Shown: piece by piece, positions 1-13,910 of the stretch | Layout: every line of letters starts with the position of its first letter | Numbering within the stretch: position 1 is the stretch's first letter | DNA from: Corythucha ciliata | Taxonomy: Eukaryota > Arthropoda > Insecta > Hemiptera > Tingidae | DNA length: 64,000 bases | Direction: 5' to 3' | Assembly: GCA_038030265.1 (NCBI GenBank) | Contig: CM075938.1 | Coordinates: forward strand, 10,083,009-10,147,008 | The notes under the pieces: model-generated | Told to the model about the DNA's origin: nothing | Database searches by the model: none | The model's input: only the letters and a program-made list of their open reading frames with translations | Translations under genes and position numbers: made by a program

Positions 1-3000
1 TTCTAAATGCCAGTTCCAGTCATTTCACTCAACCCGTCCCTTTTCGTTTTCAACCCCCAGCCCAAGCGGTAGTCATACACACACCTCTTAACAACCTTTA
101 ATCAAAAACAATTCACGTCATATTTTTTTCCCAGCATGTGAGATGGTATGAGAGGCGAAATAAAAACCCGTCATTTCTTCTTCAACCCCCTCCTCTCCTT
201 CCCAACGCGTAGCGTAATCAAATTTTAATGGATTTAGAAACCCAATTAAATGAATCTCTATGAAAAACCCAGACTTTAAACTTTCATCTACAATGCGTTT
301 CGTGCTTGTTGATTCTAGCGTCAATCCCCCCCCCCCCGCAGTAATAAAAAATCGTCACCAAACAATGTTATCTTGATTGGCTAAGGGACGGTATAACACT
401 GCGAAAACCTCCTCCACTCTGTTTAACTCACAAAGATTTAAATATTGTATAATACGTCTTGTAACGAAGGCGAACAATATATGTAATAGTAAATTAAAAA
501 AACGGTTTTTGATTGAAACTTCAAAAGCTCTACCCGATATGCCCCCTCCCACCACCACACCGTTCATCAAAATCGAAATTTTCTCCCCCCACGAGTTGTG
601 GGGAGGGGGTTTTGGAAAACTGTTCCCCAACAGTTTTGTTTGTTTTCAGCGGAGACGCACTTTTGTTTATCACTGAGTGCGCGATTGGTGGGATGGGGGT
701 AGGGGGGGTAGGCTGTTCAAAAAGTCGGTAATATACGTTGGTGGGTTTGGTGATTGGGAGGAGGCGGGGGAGGGGAGCGTTGTAATAGTGTGAGGAGGAG
801 GAGAAGGGTGAGGATGCCCCGGAATTTTAATGAAACTCAAACAGATTATGCTCGTGTACTTCCTCTGTCTCCGTGTTTCATGGTTGTTTGACGGTTTGGG
901 GGGGGGCGGGGAGGGGAGGCTTAGGCTGTTATCACCGAGAGACCACACTGATTGTATTACATTGGAATAGAACATAAATTAGGGAGCCTTGGATTTGAGA
1001 GGGAACGTATTCCAACCCCCCCCCCTGCCCTCTCATCACGAAAAATCGCGCTGTGAGGAAATAGATAAAAAAGTACAAGGTTTTTCTTTTTAAAAATCTA
1101 AGAAAAATACTGTTTCGAGAGAAAAAAAAGTCGAGAATTAGATACAGCCTCAACAACTTTTTTCTCTCTCTCTTCCATCTCACTTTTTCCTCTGATATTA
1201 CGCTGATTTCGCCTTATTTCTCCGGCCTCCCACTACTGACTTCTTGTTCTGCTTGAAAGGAAGTGGCGCGAAGATAATTTTCCCCAAGGAGGGAAAGGAG
1301 TGTGAAACCCTTTTTTTCTCTGTGCCACACCACTCATCCATCGAATACTTCCACCCCCCACCTCCCCGACCATCACAACCACTCCGACAAAACAACCTAA
1401 GAGTCATCATCATAGCCAACAAAGTATCAGAACAGAAGCAGTTTTCCCTGTTTTTCTCTCAACCTTCACCTCCACCTCCTCCACCCGTCGCCGTCATCGC
1501 AAAACACGATGACGGTTGCGAAAAAAAAAAAAAAAAAAAATCGAGCGTAAAGAAAAGTGGAGGGTTTGAAGGAAAAGAAAATTGTCGGTTTGTAGGATAA
1601 GAATGATGGACAAAATTTGAAGAAGAAGCAACGATTTGACACACTAACACACTCCAGCCTGGCCGCCCATATACAAACATCCATAGGAGGCGATTTAAAT
1701 GTTAACAAAATTTTCCTTTTGGATCAAGGAAGACAGGGAGAATGAATTTCGAGGAAAACGTAGAAATTGCGAGTGACTCTATAAGAATATGTTCCTGCGT
1801 ACAGATCTGATTAGACGTTACGAGCAGGTGACAAACCAACAGGCCTAATTATTGTACGTCTTGTACTTTTCCAAGTCCCAGGGCTTTCTTGAAAAGAATA
1901 GCCGGATGGTAATGTTTTTTTTTTCTTCTTTTTAAATGACAATAATAATAAATTATTTCACACGGGGACGAGACTCAGAGCTATAGGTGGGCGTCTTGTG
2001 GGAGAACTGAGACTGTAAAGGATCTTTTTCCCATTTTTAAACAGGGGATACAGTGAATGGTCCTCTCTCAAAGAGGGAGGCGTACAATTGAAAAACCGGA
2101 ATATGAAAAACACCTGGACTTGATAATAATCCCGAGCGGCTAAATTAGAATAGCCACTTTTTTTTAAAAAAACCACGAAAAACCTGGTTTTAACAGCTTT
2201 GACGCGTTATTATAACGTGATAGGACTGTACATTATGTATACTATGTATACATAGGTGCATCATAGTCACTGAGTTGCTGCGGAAAACTAAAATAAATTA
2301 AATTTCACACTCACCCTACTGCATAATAACTGCAAAAGGTGTTTTTCTAGTCGCATGCTTACCTGAAAGGAAACAAAATTCACAAAATTATTGGAAGAAA
2401 ACAGAGACAATCGACGAGAGGTTGAAAACAAGCCGCCCTCCCGTCAATAGCATATAATAATTTATACATGCACCTGTGCTTGGATGGGGGGGGGGAGGTG
2501 ACATATTTGGAACACAATTCTGAGCTTAATTTGAAGAAAATTAAAGATTTTTGCCATTTTCATTTGGGTTATCCTCAACAAGTTAATTTTTTGTTCGTTT
2601 TCGTTAACCTTCCGCACCTCTTTCCAGCGTTTTCCCTTCTCCGATATAAACCACCGCGGACCCGTCATCTTAAAAATTAAATCACCCAAGTCAGGTGAGA
2701 AGAAAACTTTTCACGCCCTCCTCATGTTTCTAGCAGCTTCAAGGAACGCCCCCCCCCCATGCCCAACCACCACCATATCATCACTCTCACTCCCCGACAA
2801 TCCTATCCAATTTTAAGCTCAAGAAATTAGAGCCGAGTTTCTCTCTCCGCAGGGCGTTTATAAAAGGAGGAAGAAGCCGCGGCTCCATCCAACTCACGAC
2901 CCTCTCTCTCTCTTCCCTAAAAGTTCTCTCCTGTTGCGATGGAAAAGCACGGGGGGGGGGGTTTCCGAGAGGTGCATAGGGAGCAATGTTGAAGAGGTTC

Positions 3001-3950
3001 GGAGGGGTGTGTGGGTGGCAGGGAGGAGGGGAGGTATAAACTTTCAACCTGTGGCAAAAGTTTCCCGTTAACTTTTCAAAGTGGTCCCAATGGGCAGCAG
3101 TTTATCAAGAGCGGAGGCCTCTGGATGAGAGAAAAGTTCTATTTTCTAAGAGTCATAAATCCCTTTTAGAGCCAAATCCTATTTCAATCTTTTATTAGCT
3201 TTCTGATTGTTTTATTTTTCGTCAAAAAACTGTAATAATAGGGAATTATGAAAAAATTATTGTTATCCACGTCAGAATGTGGACACTAAAGGCGATTATT
3301 GTGATTTATTATAAGTTTTAATTCGATCGTGCAGCCCGCCAATTGCGCGGAAATTCGCCCTGTCACTTAAAACGTGCCAAAAACGCCGGCATTACGTGAA
3401 AATTCCGACCGACAATTCAAAGCCGAGGATTTGTAGCCCTCATGTGGCCAAGAGGACGGTCTTCGAACCAAAATATCCATTTTAGAAAGGCTATACGCAG
3501 GCATTATGTAATCACCTCATCAGGCTACAAGACAGACCAGAAAACCTCACGTTTCTGGCTGAAAAGTCTTTTTGAAAAATCCACACGTCCCTGACACTAT
3601 TGGTTGCTGTATTAAACCTATAACCTCACCCCAGCATGAATAATTGTTTCTTTTTTGTTCAACAAAATTCAGTTTAGGGCTCCCAAAAGTCTCTTTTGGG
3701 TCAAAAATGAATGAATCCTGTCCGCAAAGGGCAATAAGGCGCCATAACTTGCTGTTCCGCTCTTGAATCAGGAAATTTTTAGACTAAAACTAGCCATATT
3801 GGTAAAAATCGGGGCGTTTTCCCCACTGAAATCCACTTGTTAGAAGGCATAAGTCGTAAACAAGACCCCCTCCCACCAACACGAAACGCGCGAAACGTTC
3901 GTTGCGCAGCAAGCCTAATCGAAACAGCCCCGCAATTCCGTTTTTTTGCG
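1..3950. other. Gene-free, homopolymer-rich unique sequence
   Basis: No exon-like coding sequence or RNA gene was recognised. The stretch has many C and G runs (for example 328-339 and near 1,014-1,024), A/T runs (A20 near 1,521), and G-rich tracts with quadruplex potential near 689-712 and 3,005-3,031. Short open frames here are composition artefacts. Confidence 0.7.
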
Positions 3951-6625
3951 CTTATTCTCAATTTTAACCGCGAAAATGACCGTTTGTTGTTAATTTAAGC
4001 CTCGAACGAGCGCTCTTCAGTCAATTTTAGTCCCAAATTCGCGTTTTTAACCGCGAACTAGCACTTTTCCCCATACATTTTATCCGTGAAAAGGCCTTCC
4101 AAAAATCGTTAACTTCAGCTGCGAACTCCAGGCCACGAATTACTATAAGTAAGCGCATTACCTCGCAATTTTATCCACGAATGACCAATTTTGCTCAATT
4201 TTAGTCACGAATTAGCGTGCCCCATTTTAGCCCCATGTTATTAGCGCTTTTATCTATAATTACAGTCGCGAGTTAGCGTTTTTACTCGATTTTAGACGAT
4301 AATTAGAGTATTTCTCCCCATTGTAGCCACAATCGAGCGTTTTTTCCCCATTTAGGCGACTAATTAGCGCTTTCACTCAGTTGCAGCCGTAAGTTTTATA
4401 AGTTTTTCTCGATTTTAGCCGCGAATTAATCAGCACTTTTTCCAGATTTGAGGCGGGAAAGAGCACTTCTCAAAATTAAGCCACAAATTACTGTTTTTCT
4501 CCATTTTCGCTATGAGTTACCGCTCTTTCTCGTCTGCAGCCGCGAATTGGAATATTTTCGCGTTTTAGCCGGAAACGAACGGTTATTTTAACCGCGAATT
4601 AGCGTTTTTCTCCATTTTAGCCACAAGCGTTTTAGCGCTTTTACCTAAATTTCAGCCGTGAATTAGCGATTTTAATCTCTTTCAGCCGAGAATTGGAGTA
4701 TTTCCCTATTGTAGCCCCCCCCCCCACCAACTGCGAATTAGCAGCAATTTTTCTTGATTTCATCCACGAATTATCCGCACTTTTTCAAGTCGTGAAACAG
4801 CCCTTCTTGCTTTTCCTCGATTTTGGCCACCAATTGGAGTACTTCTCCATTTTAGCCGGAAACAAGAGGTTTTTTTAAAAATTCAAGGTTCGAATAAGCT
4901 TTTTTGATTATTGTCAGCCGTGGACTAACACTATTCCTCGATTTTAGCCGCGAATTAGCAGCACTTTTTCTTCATTTTAGCCGCAAATAAGCATCACTTT
5001 TTCTTAATTTTAGTCGCAAACTAGCTTTTTTCTCAATTAAGACACGAATTACCAATTTTCCTCAATTTTCACCGTCAATTAGCGATTTGTCTTGATTTTA
5101 GCCACAGTTTATCGATTTTTCTCAATTTTAGCCGAGAATTAGCGTATTTCTATATTTTAGCTACAGGTTAGCGCTTTTGCCTGATTTCTGCCGCGAATTA
5201 GCGCCTTTTCTCGATTTTAGCCCAATATAAGAGTATTTCTCAATTGTAGACGCAATAAAACGCTTTTCTCAATTTTAGCCGCAAATAAGTTGCATTTTTT
5301 CTTAATTTTAGCTGGGATTAAGCATCACTTCTTCTTGATTTTAGCCGCAAATGAGTTTTTTTCTAGATTAAATAACGAATTAACAATTTCTATCAATTTT
5401 CATCGTCAATTACCGATTTTTCTAAATTTTAGCCGAGAATTAGCATATTTATTTATTTTAGCAACAAGTTAGCGCTTTTACCTTATGTCAGCCGCAAAAT
5501 AGCGCTTTTTTCTCGAATTCAGCCCAATATTAGAGTATTTCTCAATTTGTAGCAGCGATAGAACGCTTTTCTCGATTTGAGCCACAAATAAGAAGCAATT
5601 TTTCTCGATTTTAGCCGCGAATCAGAGTATTTCTCTATTTTAATCGCGAACGAGCGTTTTATTCAATTCCAGCTTTACGAATAGGCGATTTTGCCTAATT
5701 TCAGCCGCGAATTGGCTTTTTCCTCGATTTTAGCCGCGTATCAGCTGCATTATTTCACATTTTTAGCCGCGAATGAACAATTCACTAAATTATGCAACGA
5801 ATTAACCCATTTTTCTCAATTTTTCATCGTGAGTTAGCGCTTTTTCTCGATTTTAGCCGCAAATTAGAGTATATGAGGTTTTTCCCGCTACGAATTAGCG
5901 ATTTTACTTAATTTCAGCCGTAAACCAGCACTTTTCCTCGATTTTAGCCACGATTTAGCAGCTTTTTTTCTTAATTTTAAATTAAGCCACGAATTACCTA
6001 CCGATTTTTCTCAATTTTCACTGTGAAGTAAGGGTTTTTCCCGATTTGTCCAATTTAGCCTTAAAAATACATTAATGAGTGATTTCTTTACCATTTTAAA
6101 CACGAACGTGCGTTTGTCTGTATTTTAGCCACGAACTAGCGATTTTCGAGTTTTGCTTTTGCTTAATTTCAGCCGCGAATTAGCAGCACTTTTACTCAAT
6201 TTTCCCCGTGATTTACCACTTTTTCTCTCTTTTGGCCATGAACTAGAGTGTTTCTTTGAGTTTTTCTCAATTTCGGCGTCGAATTTTCGAAGCGCTTGTT
6301 GAATTTCAGCCACAAATTAGCGCCTTTTCCCCTATTTTACCCGCGAATTAGCAACACTTTTTATCGATTATAGCCACGAATGAGCACCTTTTAAATTTCC
6401 TTCCAAAGCGCCGACTTGGCTCACGAGCGGCGAATTGTTGATTTTTGTAAATTTTTTATGTATATGGGCCTCCACAGACCTTGTAATCGGTCCTTTTCTG
6501 TAATTTACGCACGGGCAATAACCCTTTATCAATTTCAATTGCGAATTATCGCCTTTTTTTTTCAATTTCAACCGTGATTTGTCTCAATTTTAGCCATTTT
6601 TCTCACAGTTTAGCCGCTGTCTTGA
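3950..6625 (+). repeat. Family A minisatellite array A1 (30 bp, degenerate)
   Basis: About 85-90 diverged units run in one direction, with consensus core TTTTAGCCGCGAATTAGCG joined by T-rich linkers (TTTTTCTCAA). Neighbouring units often differ at 20-30% of positions and vary by a few bases in length, so the array is old. It fades into unique sequence after about 6,600. Confidence 0.92.
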
Positions 6626-6629
6626 CCGT

Positions 6630-7471
6630 AGCAGGACATGAGGGCGCTTTCTCTATCTAAGCCACCTGAAGGCCTACAGGAACTGGATAAAAGCGTTTTT
6701 TTTTTTTTAAATTTTCGCCGAGGACTCACCCGTAAACTTTCCCTATGAGCAACAAACATGGACTTGGATACTCCACAGACGAGAAAAACCGTCAAAAACC
6801 AACGAAAAACCAAAAAAAAATGTCTGTTTTAGTGCGCTGAAGGCTCTTTAGAGGCGTTTTGACCCGGGGAACGGAAAAAATGACCCTAAAAAACACCCAC
6901 TTAACCCTGTAAAATATGATGAAACCACGTAGACGAAACCAGGAGTTTCTTAACACAGGGAATCAGCGCTCCTGGAAGCGGCTGGATAGGTCCAGTGACG
7001 GTCGGCGGGCACTTAATTGAAAACCCAAAACAGGAAATTTCTCTGGATGCAATCAGCGGATACTCAGCATGGAAACGTCAGCTTGAGCCGCCAGCTTGAC
7101 CACGCTCCACGGGACGGGGAAGTGAATTCTAGTTTAAGATTCGTTCCATAAACAATTTTAAATCTATACGCTTTTTGAATAAAATATTTGGTTTGTGTCT
7201 GATTGTAAGTCCCCCCCCCATCCCAACCCCAATTTGGTCCGTGGCTAAATTCTGGGGAACCCCTGGATCAAAGAAAAAGCTCGCACGCTCAGCGTGCCCC
7301 CCCCCCCCCCTACACTAGTAGTGATAAAATTGCCCCTTCATGGCGTGCGATATTCGGTGGAACCGCAGTCTGACGGTTGGCCTCAATGACTATCGATTTA
7401 TTATTTGAGGTAACGGTCGATATTTTGTAGAACGCGAGAGCTAAATGTGTCGATGGAGGGACAAAAATAGT

Positions 7472-7504
<33 letters not shown>

Positions 7505-10500
7505 ACTGTTCAAGAACAGAAATACCGGAAAACCAGGATGAAACCGGGTAAAAACACTGCTCTGTAGTCCCCTGTTTGTCTAGTTAGTCAAGTTCATAGT
7601 TTAACCCCCGAACATTATACCCCCCCCCACCTCTATAAACCAGCAATTATCCTTTCCTTATCGTGAACGATTCATTACTTTCGTATACCGGCATCGTATT
7701 CTCAAGCGGGTATACCAACCCGCACCACACATCGTTAGTTTCCCAGTACCCTCATTACGACGAGGTTCAATTACTCTGCCGTTCGCGTATAGGAACGTTC
7801 CTCTAACCCCGTTTTTTTTTTTTTAATTCCTTCACCCCCCCTCCTCATTTCAATAATATTCAATTTCCTTCACCAGGCAAGGGTTCACTCTAATTTCCTT
7901 GATTAGATCAGGCTTCAGAGCAAGAAAAAGGGAGGAATTAACATTATAATTTGTCGGGCGCTTTATGTTTCGCGGATACAATGGAGAGAGCCCCCCACCC
8001 CCCACCACCAACAACTCCGTGACCACCAAGGAAAAAAAACAAAAAAACTTTCCCCTTGACCATTTGTTGGTCTAGTTCCCCCTCACCACCACTCATCTAA
8101 AAACTGACCGGAAGTAACCAGCAATGTGAAGAGACGAAGAGAGAGGAAAAAAAAAGGCTTGTAGGACCGGAACATGCCCCTTGTGACCCCCAATCCCTCT
8201 CCCCCCCTCTTCCGGACTGCTTTCCTTTCATAATGTGTTGAAAACAGCCAACCTCGTCGACAGGGGATCAAAGGTAAAATTATTTCTTGAACGCATGTGA
8301 GTTTTGTTTATTCAGGAAATAAATTATAGGGAAAACTCCTCTTTGCCTTCATATAATGTTTTAAACAAAAAAGTTTCAACTTTTAACGGACCCCGTAACA
8401 CAATATCCCTAAAAAATGGGAAGGAGCTTTGAATTTTTTGTTTTCATTCATTTTTTAAAAAGTGATTTCCGTTATGCTCCATCCCCCCCTAACCTGCCAC
8501 GTGGCTAGAGAGCCGGGGCCAGTTTTGATTTGTTCAAGATTGTGAGCGTGAGTAAAAACCATTAGCCTGCGGCTCACCAGAAATAGTCATGAGCAAAGAA
8601 AGCTCTTACCTTAGTAACGTTTTAATTTTACTGACCTCCATAAAAAATAAAAAAAAGGTAACAGACAATAGAAAATTAAGGAAGGTCAAGTCGTAATTTT
8701 TGCCCCTTCCTCACACTCAATAGTTTGTATTTTATCTTTTTTTAAGTGGCTGTCACAGGATCGGCTCATTTCAACTGGGAAAACCCCGAAAATGGAGATG
8801 AAATGTAAATGCGTGGAGTATTATCTGCTCGCCCACACGCGCTGATGTTCCTTTAACAACATTGGATGCCTTCATTTCAATATATGTATAGCATTGAAAT
8901 CCGATTTATCCCTTTCTGTTTGCCAGGATACCCGTGTGTGAAAAAGTAGGTTTGGGATCTGGGAGGAAATGTTATAAGAGGATGAATGTGGTGAAGGGGG
9001 GGGGGTGGAAGAAAACGTGAGACAAACCCTTCCATACACTACCGTTTTCCATCACACTGTACAGTTTCCTTCAATCCTTGTCCTTCCCCTCCCCCTTCAC
9101 CTTATCATCTTCACAGGCCTCTTTCCCTTAGTCCTGCGGTTTTCGAAAGGATGATGTATGGATTCTCGTCAGTATATCTTAGCACCGCCTGTGGAGGATT
9201 TCGCATTCCCTTAAGCTTCTCCCCAGCCCTTCTCACCGCCGATTATGCACAAAGCCTTTACCAACAGAGTTAACCCTTTCCAGGCATTAACCGTTTCAAT
9301 CCTGAAACTTGTCTACTTGTTCCTCCGTGTTTATTTCTCATGGACGCGTGCACAGAAAAGACGATGCACAAGAAAATCAATAGTTTCAACATCAGACAAT
9401 AATTGAAACTTAATTTCCTCTCGGTCACAATAATCCTTTCACTCACTCACTCTCTCTCTCATCCTCTTTTTCAAAGTTCGGACTCTGGAGAATCGAAAAA
9501 GAAGGGGTCATTATGCCTGTGGGGAAGTGGAGGGCAGAGAAGTGCAAGGACACGAGTTTTTTTAGAAGGTGTGTACAGTCCCAGCCCAAAGCTATACAAC
9601 ACGCATTTTCGAGTCGTCGCGTCGGGGGGGGGCTCTCGACAACGCACAAAAAACCTTTCCATACCGGTGGTTATAACCATTTAACTCTTTTCGCTGATTT
9701 GAATGAATCTTTACCACAAAAATCTAGAATGACTTAATTTTTTTTTTTGGTCTCTATCTCTCTCAAATTAGCCGAATGAATTACATCACTCACAAAAGTG
9801 AATGAAGAAAAAAAAAAATATAAAAAAGCTTCTTTTCGTATTTCCCTTTTCAATTCCTCTCTTCTCCTTGAGATTGGAGATACCAACCCTGTAACACAGT
9901 GATGTAAGTGGGGGGGGGGGGGTTTGATGAAAACGCGACTTTGCAAAACTGCGAGAGTCGAAGACGTGAGGGGGAGGGGGGATGACGAAAGGGTTTTGTC
10001 GGATATTACATTTGCAAGTCTGACATGGGTTTTAGAGAACATGACAACTTTGCCCTCACTCTACACCCCCCCCTTCCCACCACCGCTAACATCTCTCAAT
10101 ATGCTACCGTCTCATCACGATGTGCCATCATCATCCACATTCCGAAAAGCAACCGCAATGAGCGGAAACTATACTTCCTGAAATTAATGATCAGAGATTG
10201 CTGATGGATAAAACTGCTCACGGTATAATTCAAAAAAAGATCGGAATATTCAACATTGTCAGAATTTATTATTATTAGAGCTATTATTGTATATTTATTT
10301 ATATTAAAAACCGGCTTTGCACGCTTCAATTCCCGTAGTGACGTCATACTTGGCATAATTTCACTTTTTTTTTATCAATCCCTATCATCTTGTTCATGAC
10401 ATAATGAGCCAACTAGTAAACAAAGAAACGCATTCTCTTAGAATGGTACAAAAAAAAAATGTTGACGTCGTTGCTTACTGAGAGCAGATTTTAAGGCAGT

Positions 10501-10940
10501 TCTTTCGGCCTTGAGAAATTCTCTCTTTTAAAGTCTCAACCCTCGGGTAAAGCATTCCATACACGTCACTTCACATCACTTTAACCTTATGGAACGAAAA
10601 TAGAATATAGTTTTCGCGTTAAATTGTCAGTTTTTGTGGATAAATTGTAATGCAAATAACGGTATAATTTCCCCGCAGGTTAGGTTATAGGGGCGCTAAT
10701 TCCTCGCGCGTTTTAGGAGTGCAAAGGGTGCTCACCTCCCCCTGGACAAAAAATAATAAAAAATAAGTTTAGACCTTCTGATTACAATGTACATCCAAAT
10801 ATTGAAAAAAACGCTATGGCGTTTTCGGGACAGAGCTCCCGTATTGAGCGCAGAATTCCCGGTGTCAAGCGGATTTGGTGAGCCCGAGTCAGGCTTAGAG
10901 ATCCGTGAGGGCGTTAAAAAAAGTAAAGTAAAAAAAAAAA
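6630..10940. other. Gene-free region with simple repeats
   Basis: This stretch holds a (CT)n tract at 7,479-7,504 and C or G runs near 7,210, 7,300, 7,985, 8,998 and 9,911. No recognisable exon was seen on either strand. Confidence 0.65.
7479..7504. repeat. (CT)n microsatellite
   Basis: A pure CT dinucleotide tract of about 26 bases. A similar TC tract lies at 23,189-23,210. Confidence 0.9.
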
Positions 10941-10946
10941 AAAAAA

Positions 10947-10964
10947 GGACAGTTGCCCTCCCCT
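10947..10964 (+). repeat. Transposon-like leader before array B1
   Basis: GGACAGTTGCCCTCCCCT is matched at 16 of 18 positions by GGGCAGTTGCCCTACCCT at 56,549-56,566. Both copies precede family B repeats, at 11.04 and 56.64 kb. The second copy lies just inside the inverted end of a candidate transposon, so B1 may also be element-borne. Confidence 0.5.
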
Positions 10965-11039
10965 CCCCTGGACTCGAAAGCCTCGATACCCACATTTTTA
11001 AAACCATTTTCACGGGTCTAGCTCACTTAAAAAAGACAA

Positions 11040-13910
11040 ATTTCTCTTATTTCGCTCTCTAAAAAACTAATTTCACGGTTTTTTGTTGCTAAAGAACCTA
11101 TTTCGCGGGTTTTTGCTACTAAAGAACCAATTTAGCGAATTTTAGTGGCTAAAGAATCAATTTCGCGAGTTTAACTTGCTAAAGAACCAATTTTGCGGAT
11201 TTTCGTTGGCTCACTAAAAAAAAAAAAAACAATTTCCCGTATTTAGCTCTCTAAAAAATCAATTTCGCGGCTTTTTGTTGCTAAAGAACCAATTTCACGG
11301 CGTTTTGTTGCTGAACAGCCAATTTCTCAAGTATTTGTAGCTAAACAACAAATTTCGCGGGTATTTGTTGGATCACTAATAAATAATTTCTCGTATTTCG
11401 CGCGCTAAAAACCCAATTTTGCGGCATTTTGTTGCTAAAGAACCAATTTCGCGGGTATCTGTAGCTAAAGAACCAATTTTTTGAGTTATTGTTGCTAAAA
11501 AACCAATTTTGCGGGTTTTTGTTGCTAAAGAGCCAATTACTCGGGTTTTTGTAGCTAAACAACAAATGCGGTTTTTTGTTCCCTGAGAACCGATTTCGCG
11601 CGCTTTTGTTGCTAAACAGTCGATTTCTCGGGTTTTTGTAGCTAAACAACAAATTTTGCGGTTTTTTGTTAGTTCACTAAAAAAACAATGTCTCGAATTA
11701 CGCTCCCTAAAATCCAATTTCGCGACTTTTTGTTGCTAAAGAACAAATTTCGCGGGCTTTAGTTGCTAAAGAACCAATTTCACGGCTTTTAATTGCTAAA
11801 GAAAGAACCTATTTTGCGGGTTTTCGTTGGCTCACTAAAAAAAAAAAAACAATTTCCCGTATTTAGCTCTCTAAAAAATCAATTTCGCGGCTTTTTGTTG
11901 CTAAAGAACCAATTTCACGGCGTTATGTTGCTAAACAGCCAGTTTCTCAAGTGTTTGTAGCTAAACAACAAATTTCGCGGGTATTTGTTGGATCACTAAT
12001 AAAGCAATTTCTCGTATTTCGCGCGCTAAAAACCCAATTTTACTGTATTTTGTTGCTAAAGAACCAATTTTGCGGGTTTTTGTTGCTAAAGAGCCAATTT
12101 CTCGGGTTTTTGTAGCTAAACAACAAATTTCGCGGGTTTTTGTTGGCTCACTAAGAATCCAATTTTTCGTATTTCGCTCCCTAAAACCCCAATTTTGCGG
12201 CTTTTTGTTGCTAAAGAACCAATTTCGCGGGTATCTGTAGCTAAAGAACCAATTTTTTGAGTTATTGTTGCTAAAGAACCAATTTTATGGGTTTTTGTTG
12301 CTAAAAAGCCAATTTCTCAGGTTTTTGTAGCTAAACAACCAATTTCGTTGGCTCACTAAAAAAAAACCATTTCTTGTATTTCGCCCTCGAAAACACCAAT
12401 TTCGCGGCTTTTTGTTGCTAAAGAACCAATTTTGCGGGTTTTAGTTCCTTAAGAACCAATTTGTCGGGTTTTTGTTCCTAAAGAGCCAATTTCGCGGGTT
12501 TTAGTGGCTAAATAACAAATTTCGCGCGTTTTTGTAGGCTCACTAAAAACCCAATTTCCCGTATTTCTCTCACTGGAAACCCATTTCACGGCTTTTTATT
12601 GCTAAAGAACCAATTTTGCGGCTTTTTATTGCTAAAGAACCAATTTTGCGGCTTTTTATTGCTAAAGAACCAATTTTGCGGCTTTTTATTTGCTACAGAA
12701 CCAATTTTGCGGGTTTTAGTTCCTTAAGAACCAATTTCGCGGTTTTTTTTAGCTAAACAACAAATTTTGCGGATATTTGTTGGCTCACTAGAAAAACCAT
12801 TCCTCGTATTTCGCTATCTAAAAAAACAATTCGCGGCTTTTGTTGTTAAAAGAACCAATTTCACGGCTTTTTCTTGTTAAAGATCGCAATTTTGCGGGTT
12901 TCAGTTCGTCAAGAACCAATTTAGCGGGATTTTGTTGCTAAAGAGCCAATTTCTCAGGTTTTTGTAGCTAAACAACAAATTTCCCGAGTTTTTGTTGCTA
13001 AAGAAACAATTTCACGGCTTTTAATTGCTAAAGAAAGAACCAGTTTTTTGTTGCTAAGAACCAATTTCGCGGATTTTTGTTGCTAAAGAACAATTTCACG
13101 GTTTACAGTTGCTAAAGAACCAATTTTTCAAGTTATTGTTGCCAAAGAACCAATTTCGCTCACTGAAAAAAACAATTTCTCGTATTTCGTTCTCTAAAAA
13201 AAACAAATTCGGGGCTTTTTGTAGCTAAACAACAAATTTCGCGGGTTTTCGATACTAAAGAACCAATTTCGCGGCTATTTGTTGCTAAAGAACCCAATTT
13301 GGCGCGTTTTAGTTCCTTAAGAACCAATTTGTCGGGTTTTTGTTCCTAAAGAGCCAATTTCTTAGGTTTCAGTAGCTAAACAACAAATTTCCCGGGTTTT
13401 TGCTGGCTCACTAAAAATAAAAATAATTTCTTGTATTTCGCTCTCTAAGAAACCAATTTTGCGGCTATTTGTTTTTAAAGAACCAATTTCGCGGGTTTTA
13501 ATTGCTGAAGAATATATTTACTGGGGTTTTATTGCTAAAGGAACCAATTTTGCGGGCGTGGGTCGCTTTAGAAATCTATTTCCCGGGGTTGGCTCACTAA
13601 GAACACAAATTTCGCGTTTTTTACCTCGCCCAAAAACCATTGTCACGGGTCTGTCTCGCTAAGAAACCAATTTGTGGTGGGTTTTCTCTAATTTCCCGGA
13701 TTTTTCTTGCTGGAAAAAAACAATGTCCGCTGGTCTGACTCACTTAAAATTCTTTTTCGTCGAGTTCACTCGCTTAAAACTTCATTTTCGTGGGTCTGGG
13801 CTCGCTAAGAAATCAATTTTACGACTTTTGTGCCGCTGAAAACCCAATTTTGCATATTTTCCTCACTGTAAAAAACAATTTTCCGCCGGTTTGCAAACGT
13901 GTGTGAGCCC
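11040..13910 (+). repeat. Family B minisatellite array B1 (30 bp)
   Basis: The units read CTAAAGAACCAATTTCGCGG followed by a GTTTTTGTTG-type linker, 30 bp in all. Higher-order blocks of about 150-375 bp start with a marker unit, GGCTCACTAAAAA followed by CAATTTCTCGTATTTCGC, near 11,210, 11,672, 11,831, 12,149, 12,350, 12,538, 12,782, 13,157, 13,407 and 13,588. Four nearly identical units occur at about 12,591-12,690. The last 350 bp grade into the diverged B form seen at 47.8 and 49.8 kb. Confidence 0.92.

Noticed and set aside
7256..8272. GATCAAAG flanks near 7,262 and 8,263 as a target duplication
   Set aside because: The apparent right end (CCCCTG) comes before the apparent left end (CAGGG), so the two cannot bound one element.
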